Assembly: GCA_023957375.1 (NCBI GenBank)
Contig: JAMLHB010000001.1
Coordinates: forward strand, 1-64,000
Length of the DNA: 64,000 bases
Direction: 5' to 3'
From: Flavobacteriales bacterium
GTDB taxonomy: Bacteria > Bacteroidota > Bacteroidia > Flavobacteriales_F > PHOS-HE28
Part shown: positions 24,492-33,730 of the stretch, in pieces
Layout: every line of letters starts with the position of its first letter
Numbering within the stretch: position 1 is the stretch's first letter
The notes under the pieces: generated by a model
Database searches by the model: none
Seen by the model: only the letters and a program-made list of their open reading frames with translations
What the model was told of the DNA's origin: nothing
Translations under genes and position numbers: made by a program

Positions 24492-26960
24492 TCACATCGG
24501 GTCCACGTCCACCTGCAGCTGCACGGCGCGGTGGGGCGGCGCGGCGAACAGGTGGTCGATGGTTTCCTGCAGGAATTGCTTTTCGGCCCGGTAGCGGTTG
24601 CGCGAGAGCTTGAGCAGGATCACGCGCAGGTGCTTGTCGCGCACACGGGCCACCGGCGGCGGCTCGGGGCCCAGCACCCGGTCGGCCAGCAGGCCGCGCA
24701 GCGCCTCGGCCAGGGCTTGTGCCGTTTCCTGCACGCGGGCTTCGTCGCCGTGGCGCAGCACCATGCGCACCATGCGGCTGAACGGCGGATAACCATGGGC
24801 TTGACGCAACGGTAGTTCGCGCCGGTACATGCCGTCCACGTCGTGGCGCGCCACCAGTTCGATGATGGGGTGGTGGATGTCGCGCCCCTGGATGAACACG
24901 GTGCCGGGATCGCTGCGGCGGCCGCTGCGGCCTGCCACTTGGGCCATGAGCTGGAAGGCGCGTTCGTGCGCGCGGAAGTCGGGGAAGCGCATCAAGTTGT
25001 CCGCATTGAGGATGCCTACCACGGTCACTTGGTGGAAATCCAGCCCCTTGGTCACCATTTGGGTGCCCACCAGGATGTCGATGTCCCCTTGTCCGAAGCG
25101 GTCCAGCAGGCGCTGCAGACCGTGCTTCCCCCGGGTGGTGTCCTGGTCCATGCGGTCCACGCGCGCTTCGGGCAGCAGCAGGGCGAGTTCTTCCTCCACC
25201 TTCTCGGTGCCCAGGCCCACCATGCGCAGGCGGTTGCTGCCGCAGGCGGCGCAGCGCACGGGCGGGTCGTAGCGCCGGCCGCAGTAATGGCAGCGCAGGC
25301 TGTGGTCGCGCTTGTGGTAGGTGAGGCTCACATCGCAATGCGTGCATTCGGGCACCCAGCCGCAGGTTTCGCATTGCCAGGCGGGCACATAGCCCCGGCG
25401 GTTTTGGAAGATGATGGCCTGCTCCTTGCGGCCCAAGGCCTGCCGGACGGCCTCCAGCAGGGGCTCGGAGAAGCTGCCGCGCATCTTCTTCCGCTTGTGC
25501 ATCTCGCCCAGGTCCACCTTTACGATGGCGGGCAGGGCGGCCCCGCCGTGGCGCACGCGCAGGGCCGCGAAACCGTACTTGCCGCTGCGGGCGTTGTACA
25601 GGCTTTCCATGGCGGGCGTGGCGCTGCCCAGCAGGGTGTTGGCCCCGTGCAGGGCGGCCAGCACGATGGCCATGTCGCGGGCGTTGTAACGCGGTGCGGG
25701 ATCGTGCTGCTTGTAGCTGGGGTCGTGCTCCTCGTCCACGATCACCAAGCCCAAGTGCCGGAACGGCAGGAAGAGGGCCGAACGCGCACCCACCACCACG
25801 GGCCGTGCGCCTGGTTCGCGCAGCAGTTGCATCCACAGTTCGGTACGCTCGCGCTGCGACAGCCGCGAGTGGAAGACGGCTACGCGGTCGCCGAATCGCG
25901 CACGCAAGCGTGCGATGATCTGGGCGGTGAGGGCGATCTCGGGCAACAAGTACAGCACTTGCTTCCCCTGCTCCAGCTGGGCATGGATCAGTTCCATGTA
26001 CAGTTCGGTCTTCCCGGAGGCGGTAACGCCGTGCAGCAGCACGGTGTCCTTGGCGGCAAAGCCTTGCAGCACCTCGTCCAAGGCCTGTTGCTGGGCCGGC
26101 GACAAGATGTTGGCCTCTTTGGCGGCGGCGGTTGCCGATGGCATTCCCGCTGGGCGCTCCTCGAAGGCGAACACCCCCTTTTCCACCAAGCGGTTCAGCT
26201 CGGCGGCGGTGGCTTCGCTCCGCTTGAGCAATTCTTCGCGGCGCACCTCGCGCGGGTCATCGCCCAGGCAACGGCTCAGTTCGATGTAGCGCATCAGCAA
26301 GTGGAGTTGCTTGGGTGCGCGCTCCAGCGCGTCGAACCAGTGGTGCAGCGCTGCTTCGCCCTGTGCCTGCGCGCCCATCACCACGAAGCGCTGCATGCGC
26401 GGCTTCCACGGCGGTTCCAGCTCCTCGGCCACCATCAGGGCGCCGTCGCGCAGCAACTGCTTGATCACCGGCATGGGGTCCTTCAGCCCGATCAGGCGGC
26501 CCGCTTCCTCCAGGCTCAGCTCATGCTTGCGCTCCAAGGCGTCCAGCAGGATGTCGCGCCGGTTGTCGCCGGTCCATGCCGGGGAGGTGTCCGGCGCCGC
26601 CACGAGGCGCGTGGCGCTGCTGAGCACCAAGGAGGCGGGCAGGGCCGCCAGCATCACCTCGCCCAGGGTGCACAGGTAATGGGCGCTGATGGCCTGCCAC
26701 AGGGCAAGCTGCTGCGGGGTGGCCACGGGCGCATCGTCCAGCACCTCCAGGACCGCCTTGGCCCGCACGCCCGCTGGCGGCTCGCCGTGCACGCGCAGCA
26801 CTACGCCGCTGTACAATTTGCCGCCCTTGCCGAAGGCCACCACCACGCGCATGCCGGGCTGTGCGCCGGCGTGCAAGGCATCGGGCACCCCGTAGGTGAA
26901 GGTGCCGGGAACGGCCAAGGGCAGGATGATGTCGGCGAAGTGCGGCACGGGCGGGAACAA
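24492..26960 (-). CDS. priA: Primosomal protein N' (replication restart helicase PriA), TTG start
   Basis: PriA is a 3'-5' superfamily-2 helicase that binds stalled forks and reloads the replisome. The protein shows an N-terminal DNA-binding domain (ILPLAVPGTFTYGVP), Walker A GVTASGKTELY, the DEEH box VIVDEEHDPSYK, an eight-cysteine zinc region (CETCGWVPECTHC through CAACGS) and helicase motif VAGRSGR. With a TTG start at 26960 it has 822 residues, close to the usual family length. The only upstream ATG (27056) lies inside the inverted-repeat element at 26965-27127 and would add 32 residues not typical of PriA, so TTG (or a GTG four codons further in) is preferred. The gene converges with the RluA-family gene, leaving a 45-base gap. 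Confidence 0.93.
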   Translation of the reverse strand: MFPPVPHFADIILPLAVPGTFTYGVPDALHAGAQPGMRVVVAFGKGGKLYSGVVLRVHGEPPAGVRAKAVLEVLDDAPVATPQQLALWQAISAHYLCTLGEVMLAALPASLVLSSATRLVAAPDTSPAWTGDNRRDILLDALERKHELSLEEAGRLIGLKDPMPVIKQLLRDGALMVAEELEPPWKPRMQRFVVMGAQAQGEAALHHWFDALERAPKQLHLLMRYIELSRCLGDDPREVRREELLKRSEATAAELNRLVEKGVFAFEERPAGMPSATAAAKEANILSPAQQQALDEVLQGFAAKDTVLLHGVTASGKTELYMELIHAQLEQGKQVLYLLPEIALTAQIIARLRARFGDRVAVFHSRLSQRERTELWMQLLREPGARPVVVGARSALFLPFRHLGLVIVDEEHDPSYKQHDPAPRYNARDMAIVLAALHGANTLLGSATPAMESLYNARSGKYGFAALRVRHGGAALPAIVKVDLGEMHKRKKMRGSFSEPLLEAVRQALGRKEQAIIFQNRRGYVPAWQCETCGWVPECTHCDVSLTYHKRDHSLRCHYCGRRYDPPVRCAACGSNRLRMVGLGTEKVEEELALLLPEARVDRMDQDTTRGKHGLQRLLDRFGQGDIDILVGTQMVTKGLDFHQVTVVGILNADNLMRFPDFRAHERAFQLMAQVAGRSGRRSDPGTVFIQGRDIHHPIIELVARHDVDGMYRRELPLRQAHGYPPFSRMVRMVLRHGDEARVQETAQALAEALRGLLADRVLGPEPPPVARVRDKHLRVILLKLSRNRYRAEKQFLQETIDHLFAAPPHRAVQLQVDVDPM

Positions 26961-26964
26961 GTTT

Positions 26965-27127
26965 ATACCAATTGGACATTCAATATCAGCCGACCTGCTT
27001 GCTCTTTTTCCGCATGACTTCTCCGTGCCATGCGTTCCGTAGGCACCGCTACGCAACGCCCGTCGCGGATCGCCCTACGAAAAAATAGCTGCGCATCTTT
27101 GGCCGGAATCGAATGTCCAATTGGTAT
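26965..27127. repeat. 163-bp MITE-like element abutting the priA start
   Basis: A perfect 17-bp inverted repeat, ATACCAATTGGACATTC at 26965-26981 and its reverse complement at 27111-27127, bounds 129 bases of non-coding sequence. The left end is only 4 bases from the inferred priA start codon. There is no transposase. It would fit a non-autonomous insertion element or a dispersed palindrome. Confidence 0.65.
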
Positions 27128-27297
27128 TACTGGTTCCGGGGGCAGTTGCGGGAAACGGGTGCACAGGGGCGCCACGCACGATCCACAACCAGCAGGCCAC
27201 CGGCGCCGCCGGGCTTCCGGCCGGGCCGGTGCCGGCAATGCGGGTTGCCCTGTTGAAAACTACCGTGACGCGGCCAAAGCGGCCGGAAGGGGGCGAC

Positions 27298-27305
27298 TAC
27301 TTTCG
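27298..27305 (+). promoter_or_regulatory. Probable -7 element TACTTTCG of the lipoprotein gene
   Basis: Seven of eight bases match TANNTTTG, 37 bases before the ATG at 27343. This supports the downstream start chosen for that gene. Confidence 0.45.
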
Positions 27306-27342
27306 TGCCCTGTGTGTTCATGGACCCTTTGAATTTCCCCAG

Positions 27343-28230
27343 ATGACCTTGCTGAAAACGATCAACCAAGCCCTCGTGATCGCCATCGGGCTGGCCTTTG
27401 CCGCCTGCGGCGGAAGCGGGCAGGCCGACCAGGTACCCCAAGCCGACACCTTGGCACCGGCACCCCAGGGGCCCGGCGTGGTGAAGTTGGGAAATAAGAT
27501 CTTCAGCATCCCTTCGCCGGTGCAAACCGTGATGCTGCTCACCGAGATCAAGGCGCCCTATGCCAAGGAACTTGCATTGCCCACGGACGGCCTGTCCCGC
27601 TTTGCCACCAAGGAGAAACAAGCGCTGGCCTTGGGGGTGTGCGGGGCCGACCTGGCCTACGCGGCAGCGTACCAGGACGAGCAGCGCTCCATGAAGACCC
27701 TCAAGGCCGTGGAGCAGCTCAGCGGGCAGCTCAACTTGTCCAATGCCTTCAGCAAGCAACTGCTCAAAGGCTTCGAGGCGAACATCAACAACCGGGACAG
27801 CTTGCTGCGCTTCACCGGCCGGGCCTTCCGCTCGGCGGACATGTACCTGAAGGACGAACAGCGCGATGACGTGTCCGCCCTGGTGCTGGCAGGCGGATGG
27901 ATCGAAGGACTCTACCTCACCCTGGGCACTGCGGGCACGCAGGTGGACCCACGCGTGGCCACCCTGCTGGCCGAGCAACGCCACACCTTGGAAAACCTGA
28001 TCGAGCTCCTGGGCCAATACGAGGCAGCTTCGGAGCTGCACGCTTCGCTGAAGGACCTGGCAGTGCCCTATGCCGGGGTGGCCAGCACCTATAAGTTTGT
28101 GCAGCCCACCACGGATGCGGCCAACAAAACCACCTACATCAACAGCGTTACCACGGCGGAAGTGGGCCCCGAGGCCCTGCAGGCCATCATCAACAAGGTG
28201 CGGGCCATCCGCGCAGCCATCATAGCATGA
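27343..28230 (+). CDS. Predicted lipoprotein of unknown function
   Basis: The 295-residue product starts with a lipoprotein signal, MTLLKTINQALVIAIG, and a lipobox FAAC with the lipidated cysteine at residue 22, so it should be anchored to a membrane on the periplasmic side. The remainder is mostly helical by composition, with no motif I can name. I chose the ATG at 27343 because it directly precedes the signal peptide and follows a promoter-like TACTTTCG element; a longer upstream reading has no leader-like sequence. The stop overlaps the next gene's ATG by four bases, so the two exported proteins are almost certainly an operon, possibly extending to the ABC transporter behind them. Confidence 0.85.
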   Translation: MTLLKTINQALVIAIGLAFAACGGSGQADQVPQADTLAPAPQGPGVVKLGNKIFSIPSPVQTVMLLTEIKAPYAKELALPTDGLSRFATKEKQALALGVCGADLAYAAAYQDEQRSMKTLKAVEQLSGQLNLSNAFSKQLLKGFEANINNRDSLLRFTGRAFRSADMYLKDEQRDDVSALVLAGGWIEGLYLTLGTAGTQVDPRVATLLAEQRHTLENLIELLGQYEAASELHASLKDLAVPYAGVASTYKFVQPTTDAANKTTYINSVTTAEVGPEALQAIINKVRAIRAAIIA

Positions 28231-28652
28231 ACATGAGAACGACCATCGGAACGATCGCCATTGGCGCAGCACTGCTGGGCGGCGGGATGGTGCAGGCCCA
28301 GTGCGACACCATTGCCACCCTCTGCGAGAAGAACATCACCGCGCAGTACATCCCGGACGGACAGTTCTACCGCGCCCTGTTGAGGGAGGACGACATGGCC
28401 GAGTTCAACCTCACCCTGTTCGGCGGCACCACCTACCGCGTGGCCGCTTGCAGCGGAATGAGCGACGGCAACCTGATCTTCAGCGTGTACGACAAGGAGC
28501 ACAACCTCCTGTTCAGCAACAAGGAGCACAACAACGATCCCTATTGGGACCTGGTGGTGGAAAACACACTGGACGTCATCATCAATGCCGAACTGGACCC
28601 CGCCAAGGCCAACAGCGGGTGCGCGGTGCTGCTGATCGGTTTCAAACGATAG
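28227..28652 (+). CDS. Small secreted protein of unknown function
   Basis: The 141-residue product has a signal peptide of about 24 residues (MNMRTTIGTIAIGAALLGG, then VQAQ) and a mature part rich in beta-strand-type sequence with cysteines near both ends (for example CDTIATLC and SGCAVLLI). The fold looks compact and beta-rich, like PPC-type domains, but I do not recognise a family. The ATG overlaps the stop of the preceding lipoprotein gene (ATGA), which indicates translational coupling and a shared periplasmic or extracellular role. The ABC transporter starts 83 bases downstream. Confidence 0.82.
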   Translation: MNMRTTIGTIAIGAALLGGGMVQAQCDTIATLCEKNITAQYIPDGQFYRALLREDDMAEFNLTLFGGTTYRVAACSGMSDGNLIFSVYDKEHNLLFSNKEHNNDPYWDLVVENTLDVIINAELDPAKANSGCAVLLIGFKR

Positions 28653-28735
28653 CCTTCCCCCGCAACATTGCCGCGGCCCCCACGTAGAAGCGGACCGCCA
28701 ATGTGCCGCCCATGCGCTGGTGCGGGTGCGGGAAG

Positions 28736-31700
28736 ATGACCGAAAAGATACTCAAGGCCCTGCTGCAACTCTTCGCCATCATTGCGAAGACAGGCCGCGA
28801 AGCGGGCGATGGCACCGCGCACGAAACGGTGCGCCGTTTCCTCGCGCGCCAGTTCACCCCTACGGTGGTGAACCAGCACATGGCCCAGTTCGAGGCGTTC
28901 GTGGAAGCCTTCCATAGCAGCGGGGGAAGCAGCGCCTTGGGACGGAAGCGGACCAGCCTCAACTCCGTGAAGGTGCTGAAGATCTGTGCCGAGGTGAACG
29001 AGGAGCTCAACCAGCGCCAGAAGTTCATGGTGCTGGTGCACCTGCTCAAACTGGTCCACAGCCGGGGCGCGGTGCTGCCCCAGGAGCGTGAGTTCACCGG
29101 TACCGTGGCCGAGGCCTTCAAGATCGGGTTTCAAACCTTCCAACGCTGCAACGCCTTCATCGCCGCACCGGGCGAAGAACGCGAGGACCAGGCCGACCTG
29201 TTGTACATCGACGCGGCCACCGCCCCGGCAGGCAGCCAGGCTAAGCACCTGCACGCACACAACATGCAAGGGGAGGCCCGCGTGCTGCACGTGCCCGAGG
29301 TGGGCGCCTACCTGATGCGCTACTGCGGAGGTGGCGACCTGCACCTCAATGGCCTGCCCGTGGAAACCGACCTGGTGTATGCCTTGGACAATGGCGCTTC
29401 CCTGCGCCCCGCACTGGGCCAGCCCGTGTACTACAGCGAGATCATGGCGCAGTTCATGTGCCATGAGGAACGCGACCGCATCGTGTTCCGCGCGCAGGGC
29501 ATCGAGTACCGCTTCCCCAATGGCCGCACCGGCCTGCACGAACTGCACCTGGCTGAAACCAGCGGCAAGCTCATCGGCATCATGGGCGGAAGCGGGAGCG
29601 GAAAGAGCACCCTGCTCAATGTGCTCAACGGCAACCTCAAGCCCACCAAGGGGAAGGTCACCATCAATGGGGTGGACGTGCACGTAGAAGCCGACCGCAT
29701 ACGCGGGGTCATTGGCTACGTCAGCCAGGACGACCTGCTGATCGAGGAACTCACCGTGTTCCAAAACCTGTACTTCAATGCCCGCCTCTGCTTTGGCCAG
29801 GAAAGCAGGGAGCAAGTGGAACAGCGCGTTCAACAGATGCTGAGGAGCTTAGGCCTGCACGAGGTGAGGGACCTCGCGGTGGGCAGCGCACTGGATAAAA
29901 CCATCAGCGGGGGCCAGCGCAAAAGGCTCAACATCGCCCTGGAACTGATCCGCGAACCCAGCGTGCTCTTCGTGGACGAGCCCACCAGCGGCCTCAGCAG
30001 CCGTGATTCGGAAAACATCATGGACCTGCTGAAGGAGCTCGCCCACAAGGGCCGCATCATCTTCACGGTGATCCACCAGCCCTCCTCGGACATCTTCAAG
30101 CTGTTCGACAGGTTGCTGCTCATGGACCAGGAGGGCAATCCCGTGTACTACGGCGACCCCGTGGACGCGGTGGTCTACTTCAAAAAGGTTACCGGTCTGG
30201 CCGATAGCGATTCGGGGCAGTGTGCCGCCTGCGGCAATGTAAACCCCGAACAGATCTTCAACATCCTCGAAGCCCGCATCGTGGATGAGTACGGCAATGA
30301 AACCGATCAGCGCAGAATCGGCCCCGATGCCTGGAACGAGGTGTTCCGGGCCCAGATGGAAGTGCGCGTGGCCAAGGTGCCCGATGGGGCGGAAGCTCTG
30401 CACAGCACCTTCCAGCCCCCCGGAAGGCTCCGCCAAATGGCCGTGTTCTTCAAGCGCGACGTGCTGGCCAAGCTGGCCAACCGGCAATACGTGCTGATCA
30501 ATCTGCTCGAAGCGCCCGTGCTGGCCTTCTTCATGGCTTTCTTCCTGCGGTACCGCAATGGCGCGCCGGGGGACGCATACGTGTTCCGCTACAACGATAA
30601 CCTGCCCCAATACCTGTTCATCGCCGTGATCGTCGCCCTGTTCCTGGGGCTGTCCGTGGCCGCCGAGGAGATCATCCGCGACCGCAAGATCATGCAGCGC
30701 GAGAAATTCCTTTCCCTCAGCACCTCCAGCTACTTGTTGAGCAAAACCGGCCTGCTCTTCCTGATCTCCGCCTTCCAGTCCCTGCTCTTCGTACTGGTGG
30801 GCAATGCCGTGCTGGGCATCCATGGCCTGGGCGTGCAGCACTGGGCGGTGCTGTTCTCCACGGCCTGCTTTGCCAATGTGCTCGGCCTCAACGTAAGTGC
30901 CAGCTTCAACAGCGCCAAAGTGATCTACATGATGATCCCCCTGCTGATCATTCCACAGCTGATGTTCAGCGGCATCATCGTGCGCTTCGACAAGCTGCAT
31001 CCCTGGTTCGCTTCCGAAAAAAGCGTGCCCTGGCTGGGCAACATCATGGCAAGCCGGTGGGCGTACGAGGGGATGGCCGTTGCCCAGTACATGGACAATG
31101 ACTATGAACGCATCTTCTATGAGCTGGACCGCCGGATGAAGACGGCGAACTGGAAAAAGGACATCTGGGCACGTGAGCTGATGGAGCGCAGCGCACGCGT
31201 GCGGCGGGTCTTGGCTGACCATGAAGAACCGGGCAAGCTGGCTGGCGACCTGGCTCTGATCAAAGGGGAATTGGCCAAGGAAATGCGCCAGATGCGCGGA
31301 CTGGACCTGCCGGAGATCGACCAGCTCACCCCTGGCCGGGTGGACAACGGAACCTTGGATGCCGTGGATGCCTCACTGAAGCTGCTCATCGAGCATTACC
31401 GCAACCAGTACCTCACGGCCGAGCGCGCGAAAGAGGCGCGCATCGCCGAAATGACTGCCACGCCCGAGCTGAAAAGAAGCTATTTCAGCCTGATGGACGC
31501 CAACCGCAACAACAACCTGGCCGATGTGGTGACCAACCGCAACGAGGTGAACCTGATCACCGAATCCAAGGGCGAGCTGGTCCGCAAAAGCGACCCCATC
31601 TACCTGTGGCCAACCGAGGGCGGTTTCTTCGATGCGCAGTTTTACGCACCGGTCAAGCGGCTCTTTGGCCATGTGCTGCCCACCCTGTGGGCAAACACCT

Positions 31701-31804
31701 TGCTGCTTTGGGGCATGACCGCGCTGCTCTGGGTCGCGCTCGTGTCCAACTTCTTCCCGTGGCTGCTGGGCCGTTTCGGCGGAGCGGCCCGGCACGCAGG
31801 CTGA
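28736..31804 (+). CDS. ABCG-type ABC transporter, ATPase fused to permease with extra N-terminal domains
   Basis: The 1022-residue protein combines, in order, a helical N-terminal domain (1-130) reminiscent of TerB-like folds, a beta-rich domain (about 135-245), an ABC ATPase and an ABC2-type membrane domain. The ATPase has Walker A GGSGSGKST near residue 283, signature ISGGQRKR near 389 and Walker B VLFVDEPTSGLSSRD near 410, the last two typical of the ABCG/White family. Five membrane segments lie between about 585 and 770 and a final one near 985, separated by a long soluble loop of about 200 residues. I chose the start MTEKILKALL; eleven upstream in-frame codons look unlike a leader. The substrate is unknown. 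The preceding lipoprotein and secreted-protein genes may be functionally linked. Confidence 0.88.
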   Translation: MTEKILKALLQLFAIIAKTGREAGDGTAHETVRRFLARQFTPTVVNQHMAQFEAFVEAFHSSGGSSALGRKRTSLNSVKVLKICAEVNEELNQRQKFMVLVHLLKLVHSRGAVLPQEREFTGTVAEAFKIGFQTFQRCNAFIAAPGEEREDQADLLYIDAATAPAGSQAKHLHAHNMQGEARVLHVPEVGAYLMRYCGGGDLHLNGLPVETDLVYALDNGASLRPALGQPVYYSEIMAQFMCHEERDRIVFRAQGIEYRFPNGRTGLHELHLAETSGKLIGIMGGSGSGKSTLLNVLNGNLKPTKGKVTINGVDVHVEADRIRGVIGYVSQDDLLIEELTVFQNLYFNARLCFGQESREQVEQRVQQMLRSLGLHEVRDLAVGSALDKTISGGQRKRLNIALELIREPSVLFVDEPTSGLSSRDSENIMDLLKELAHKGRIIFTVIHQPSSDIFKLFDRLLLMDQEGNPVYYGDPVDAVVYFKKVTGLADSDSGQCAACGNVNPEQIFNILEARIVDEYGNETDQRRIGPDAWNEVFRAQMEVRVAKVPDGAEALHSTFQPPGRLRQMAVFFKRDVLAKLANRQYVLINLLEAPVLAFFMAFFLRYRNGAPGDAYVFRYNDNLPQYLFIAVIVALFLGLSVAAEEIIRDRKIMQREKFLSLSTSSYLLSKTGLLFLISAFQSLLFVLVGNAVLGIHGLGVQHWAVLFSTACFANVLGLNVSASFNSAKVIYMMIPLLIIPQLMFSGIIVRFDKLHPWFASEKSVPWLGNIMASRWAYEGMAVAQYMDNDYERIFYELDRRMKTANWKKDIWARELMERSARVRRVLADHEEPGKLAGDLALIKGELAKEMRQMRGLDLPEIDQLTPGRVDNGTLDAVDASLKLLIEHYRNQYLTAERAKEARIAEMTATPELKRSYFSLMDANRNNNLADVVTNRNEVNLITESKGELVRKSDPIYLWPTEGGFFDAQFYAPVKRLFGHVLPTLWANTLLLWGMTALLWVALVSNFFPWLLGRFGGAARHAG

Positions 31805-31813
31805 AGGTGGCTT

Positions 31814-32206
31814 TTACTTGCCGTCCACTTCCTCCACTTGCACCATGCGGAACGGCAGGCTGACGATGGCCTGGTAGTCTTCGCCCGCCTCCATCATGTC
31901 CTCATCGTCCAGCTCGTAATGCCACAACACCTCCACCTGGTGGCCGGCGTTGCGCACCTGTTCCAGTTTTTTCAGCAGGTCCAGGATGCATTTGCTGGAG
32001 CTGGTGTTGAAATATTCCAGTTGCACCCGCAGCTGGGTAAGGGCCTTGGCGGCCCGGCCGTACTCGTCGATCCAATCGATCAGCGGCTTGTAGAAATCAA
32101 TGGAATTCTCGGGGATGGAACGCCCCCGCAGGTCCAACAGGCCCGTGGCCGAGTTGAAATTCACGGTGGGGGTTTTCGGGGTTCCGTCCAGCAATAGGTC
32201 GGTCAT
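31814..32206 (-). CDS. siaC: SiaC-family regulatory phosphoprotein (DUF1987)
   Basis: In Pseudomonas aeruginosa SiaC is a switch protein, phosphorylated by SiaB and dephosphorylated by SiaA, that activates the diguanylate cyclase SiaD (established knowledge). This 130-residue copy has the family core VNFNSATGLLDLRGRSIPEN, which is followed by the EYFNTSSSK motif that holds the phosphorylated threonine in characterised members, and the C-terminal VLWHYELDDEDM block. The kinase partner siaB lies directly upstream, 15 bases away on the same strand, so the two form an operon. No siaA or siaD is visible in the window, so the downstream target here is unknown. Confidence 0.9.
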   Translation of the reverse strand: MTDLLLDGTPKTPTVNFNSATGLLDLRGRSIPENSIDFYKPLIDWIDEYGRAAKALTQLRVQLEYFNTSSSKCILDLLKKLEQVRNAGHQVEVLWHYELDDEDMMEAGEDYQAIVSLPFRMVQVEEVDGK

Positions 32207-32221
32207 GGTATGGGTTTATCT

Positions 32222-32782
32222 TCAGGAAGTCAAGTTCACGTTCAGGCTGAAGAAGGTGTTGCTGCCGTCCAACGGAACAAATCCGTACTCCAGCTTACCG
32301 CCGCTTTTGCGTGCAATGTCGATCAAGCCCAAGCCCCCGCCGCCGGAAGCGGTGAACTTCCCGTTGCCCAAAGTGCTTTGGTACAACTCGCGCAATTGCT
32401 CCGGCCCGTATTGGTTCAGGCGGTCCAACCGGTCTTTCAGGTCGTCCACCTCGGTGCGTGCCATGGAGTTGCCCGTCAGGACCGAATAGCCGTTGTTGCC
32501 GCATGCGATCATCACCACGCCCTGGCGCTCTTCGCAGGCTTCCCGGTCATGCCCTCCGCCATGGGGCACGTGGCGGTTGTGGTGGAACAGGTTCTGCAGG
32601 CATTCCATCACCACATTGAACACACGCTTCCGCATGCGCGGATCGGATTCGTGCCCCACCATTTTATGCTCCACAAGGTTGAGGATCGCCGCGATCAGCT
32701 CGGGGGAAAGATCTCCCTTGAAGGCCAGCATGATCTGCTGCTTTTCCAAACTGTCGTAAACATCGAAAACTCGGTCCTGCAT
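32222..32782 (-). CDS. siaB: SiaB-family protein kinase (HATPase fold)
   Basis: This 186-residue protein matches the SiaB/DUF6272 family of GHKL-type kinases that phosphorylate SiaC. The ATP-binding N-box region is VVMECLQNLFHHN, and the glycine-rich lid is GGGGLGLIDIARKSG near residue 150. A histidine- and glycine-rich stretch after the N-box (HVPHGGGHDREAC) is unusual. The gene precedes siaC by 15 bases. A near-consensus element, TTCATTTG on the minus strand at 32817-32824, could be its promoter. In Bacteroidota such pairs often occur with a SpoIIE-like phosphatase, which I do not see here. Confidence 0.88.
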   Translation of the reverse strand: MQDRVFDVYDSLEKQQIMLAFKGDLSPELIAAILNLVEHKMVGHESDPRMRKRVFNVVMECLQNLFHHNRHVPHGGGHDREACEERQGVVMIACGNNGYSVLTGNSMARTEVDDLKDRLDRLNQYGPEQLRELYQSTLGNGKFTASGGGGLGLIDIARKSGGKLEYGFVPLDGSNTFFSLNVNLTS

Positions 32783-33004
32783 GAATGAATGGTTGGGCGT
32801 GGGGTAGGTATTGTTGCAAATGAACCGGTGTTCCGCGGTCCCGGGTCCCTTGCATCGGGGGAGTTATGCACGGAATTGTCAACGGATGCCGCGGACCGCT
32901 ACCCGTGGATGCCGGGTGGACGGCCGTTCCCCGCACCTCCACGGACTTTGGATGTTGCCGCCATGCGCCGCGTTGAGACTACATTTCGGCCGTTCTCAGG
33001 CACT

Positions 33005-33730
33005 ATGGGTTGGTTCAATGGATGGTTCGGTACGCGATGGTATGCCATGCTATACAGCCACCGCGATGAGGAGGATGCGGCCAAGCTGGTGTGGCCTGTG
33101 ATCGCCAAAGGTGGATTGAAGCCCGGGCAACTTGTGCTGGACATGGCCTGCGGCAGGGGGCGCCACGCGGCCATCTTTGCCCAGGCGGGAATGGACGTTA
33201 CCGGGATCGATCTCTCCCCGCAGAGCATTGAGGAGGCACGGGAAAAGGTGCCTGGAGCCCATTTCGAGGTGTTTGACATCCGCAGCCCGTACGCCGACAA
33301 CCGGTTTGATGCCGTGGTGTGCCTGTTCAACAGCCTGGGCTATTCCCCCGACCGGGCAGACGACCAACGCGCGGTGAACGCGGCCGCCGCAGCGCTGAAA
33401 CCGGGCGGCCTTTTCGTGCTCGACCTGCTCAACGCCGACCATGCGGTGCAACACATCGTGCCCTGTGAAACACAGGATATCGGTGACGCACGGTTCCACC
33501 TGTTGCGCGGGGTGGAGGGAACCAATATCGTCAAACGGATCCTGGTGGAGCATCACGGCAGGACGGAGACCTACGTGGAGCGTGTGCATGCTTGGGCACT
33601 GCCGGAGGTGGAAGACCTGATCCGCTTGTCCGGACTGGTTATGGAGGATGTTACCGACGAAACCTGCCTGCAGTCCTTTGCCCCGGACCGGTCTGGGCGC
33701 ATCGTGGCTTGGGCGCGTAAAAAACCATGA
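33005..33730 (+). CDS. Class I SAM-dependent methyltransferase
   Basis: The 241-residue protein has the nucleotide-binding motif LVLDMACGRGRHA, the acidic motif VTGIDLSPQS that contacts the SAM ribose, and the post-II block FDAVVCLFNSLGY, all typical of Rossmann-fold methyltransferases. The substrate cannot be told from sequence; members with this MACGRGRHA signature are usually annotated as small-molecule or generic methyltransferases. I chose the ATG at 33005 (MGWFNGWFGT), since the 72 in-frame codons before it contain an intergenic-like, proline-rich stretch. The stop codon overlaps the ATG of the ZIP transporter (ATGA), so they are co-translated. Confidence 0.88.
   Translation: MGWFNGWFGTRWYAMLYSHRDEEDAAKLVWPVIAKGGLKPGQLVLDMACGRGRHAAIFAQAGMDVTGIDLSPQSIEEAREKVPGAHFEVFDIRSPYADNRFDAVVCLFNSLGYSPDRADDQRAVNAAAAALKPGGLFVLDLLNADHAVQHIVPCETQDIGDARFHLLRGVEGTNIVKRILVEHHGRTETYVERVHAWALPEVEDLIRLSGLVMEDVTDETCLQSFAPDRSGRIVAWARKKP

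Noticed and set aside
24843..27017. 724-codon plus-strand frame opposite priA
   Set aside because: Antisense mirror of a well-supported helicase gene.
26961..27056. ATG at 27056 as the priA start
   Set aside because: It lies inside the inverted-repeat element and adds 32 residues unlike the PriA N-terminus; TTG at 26960 fits family length.
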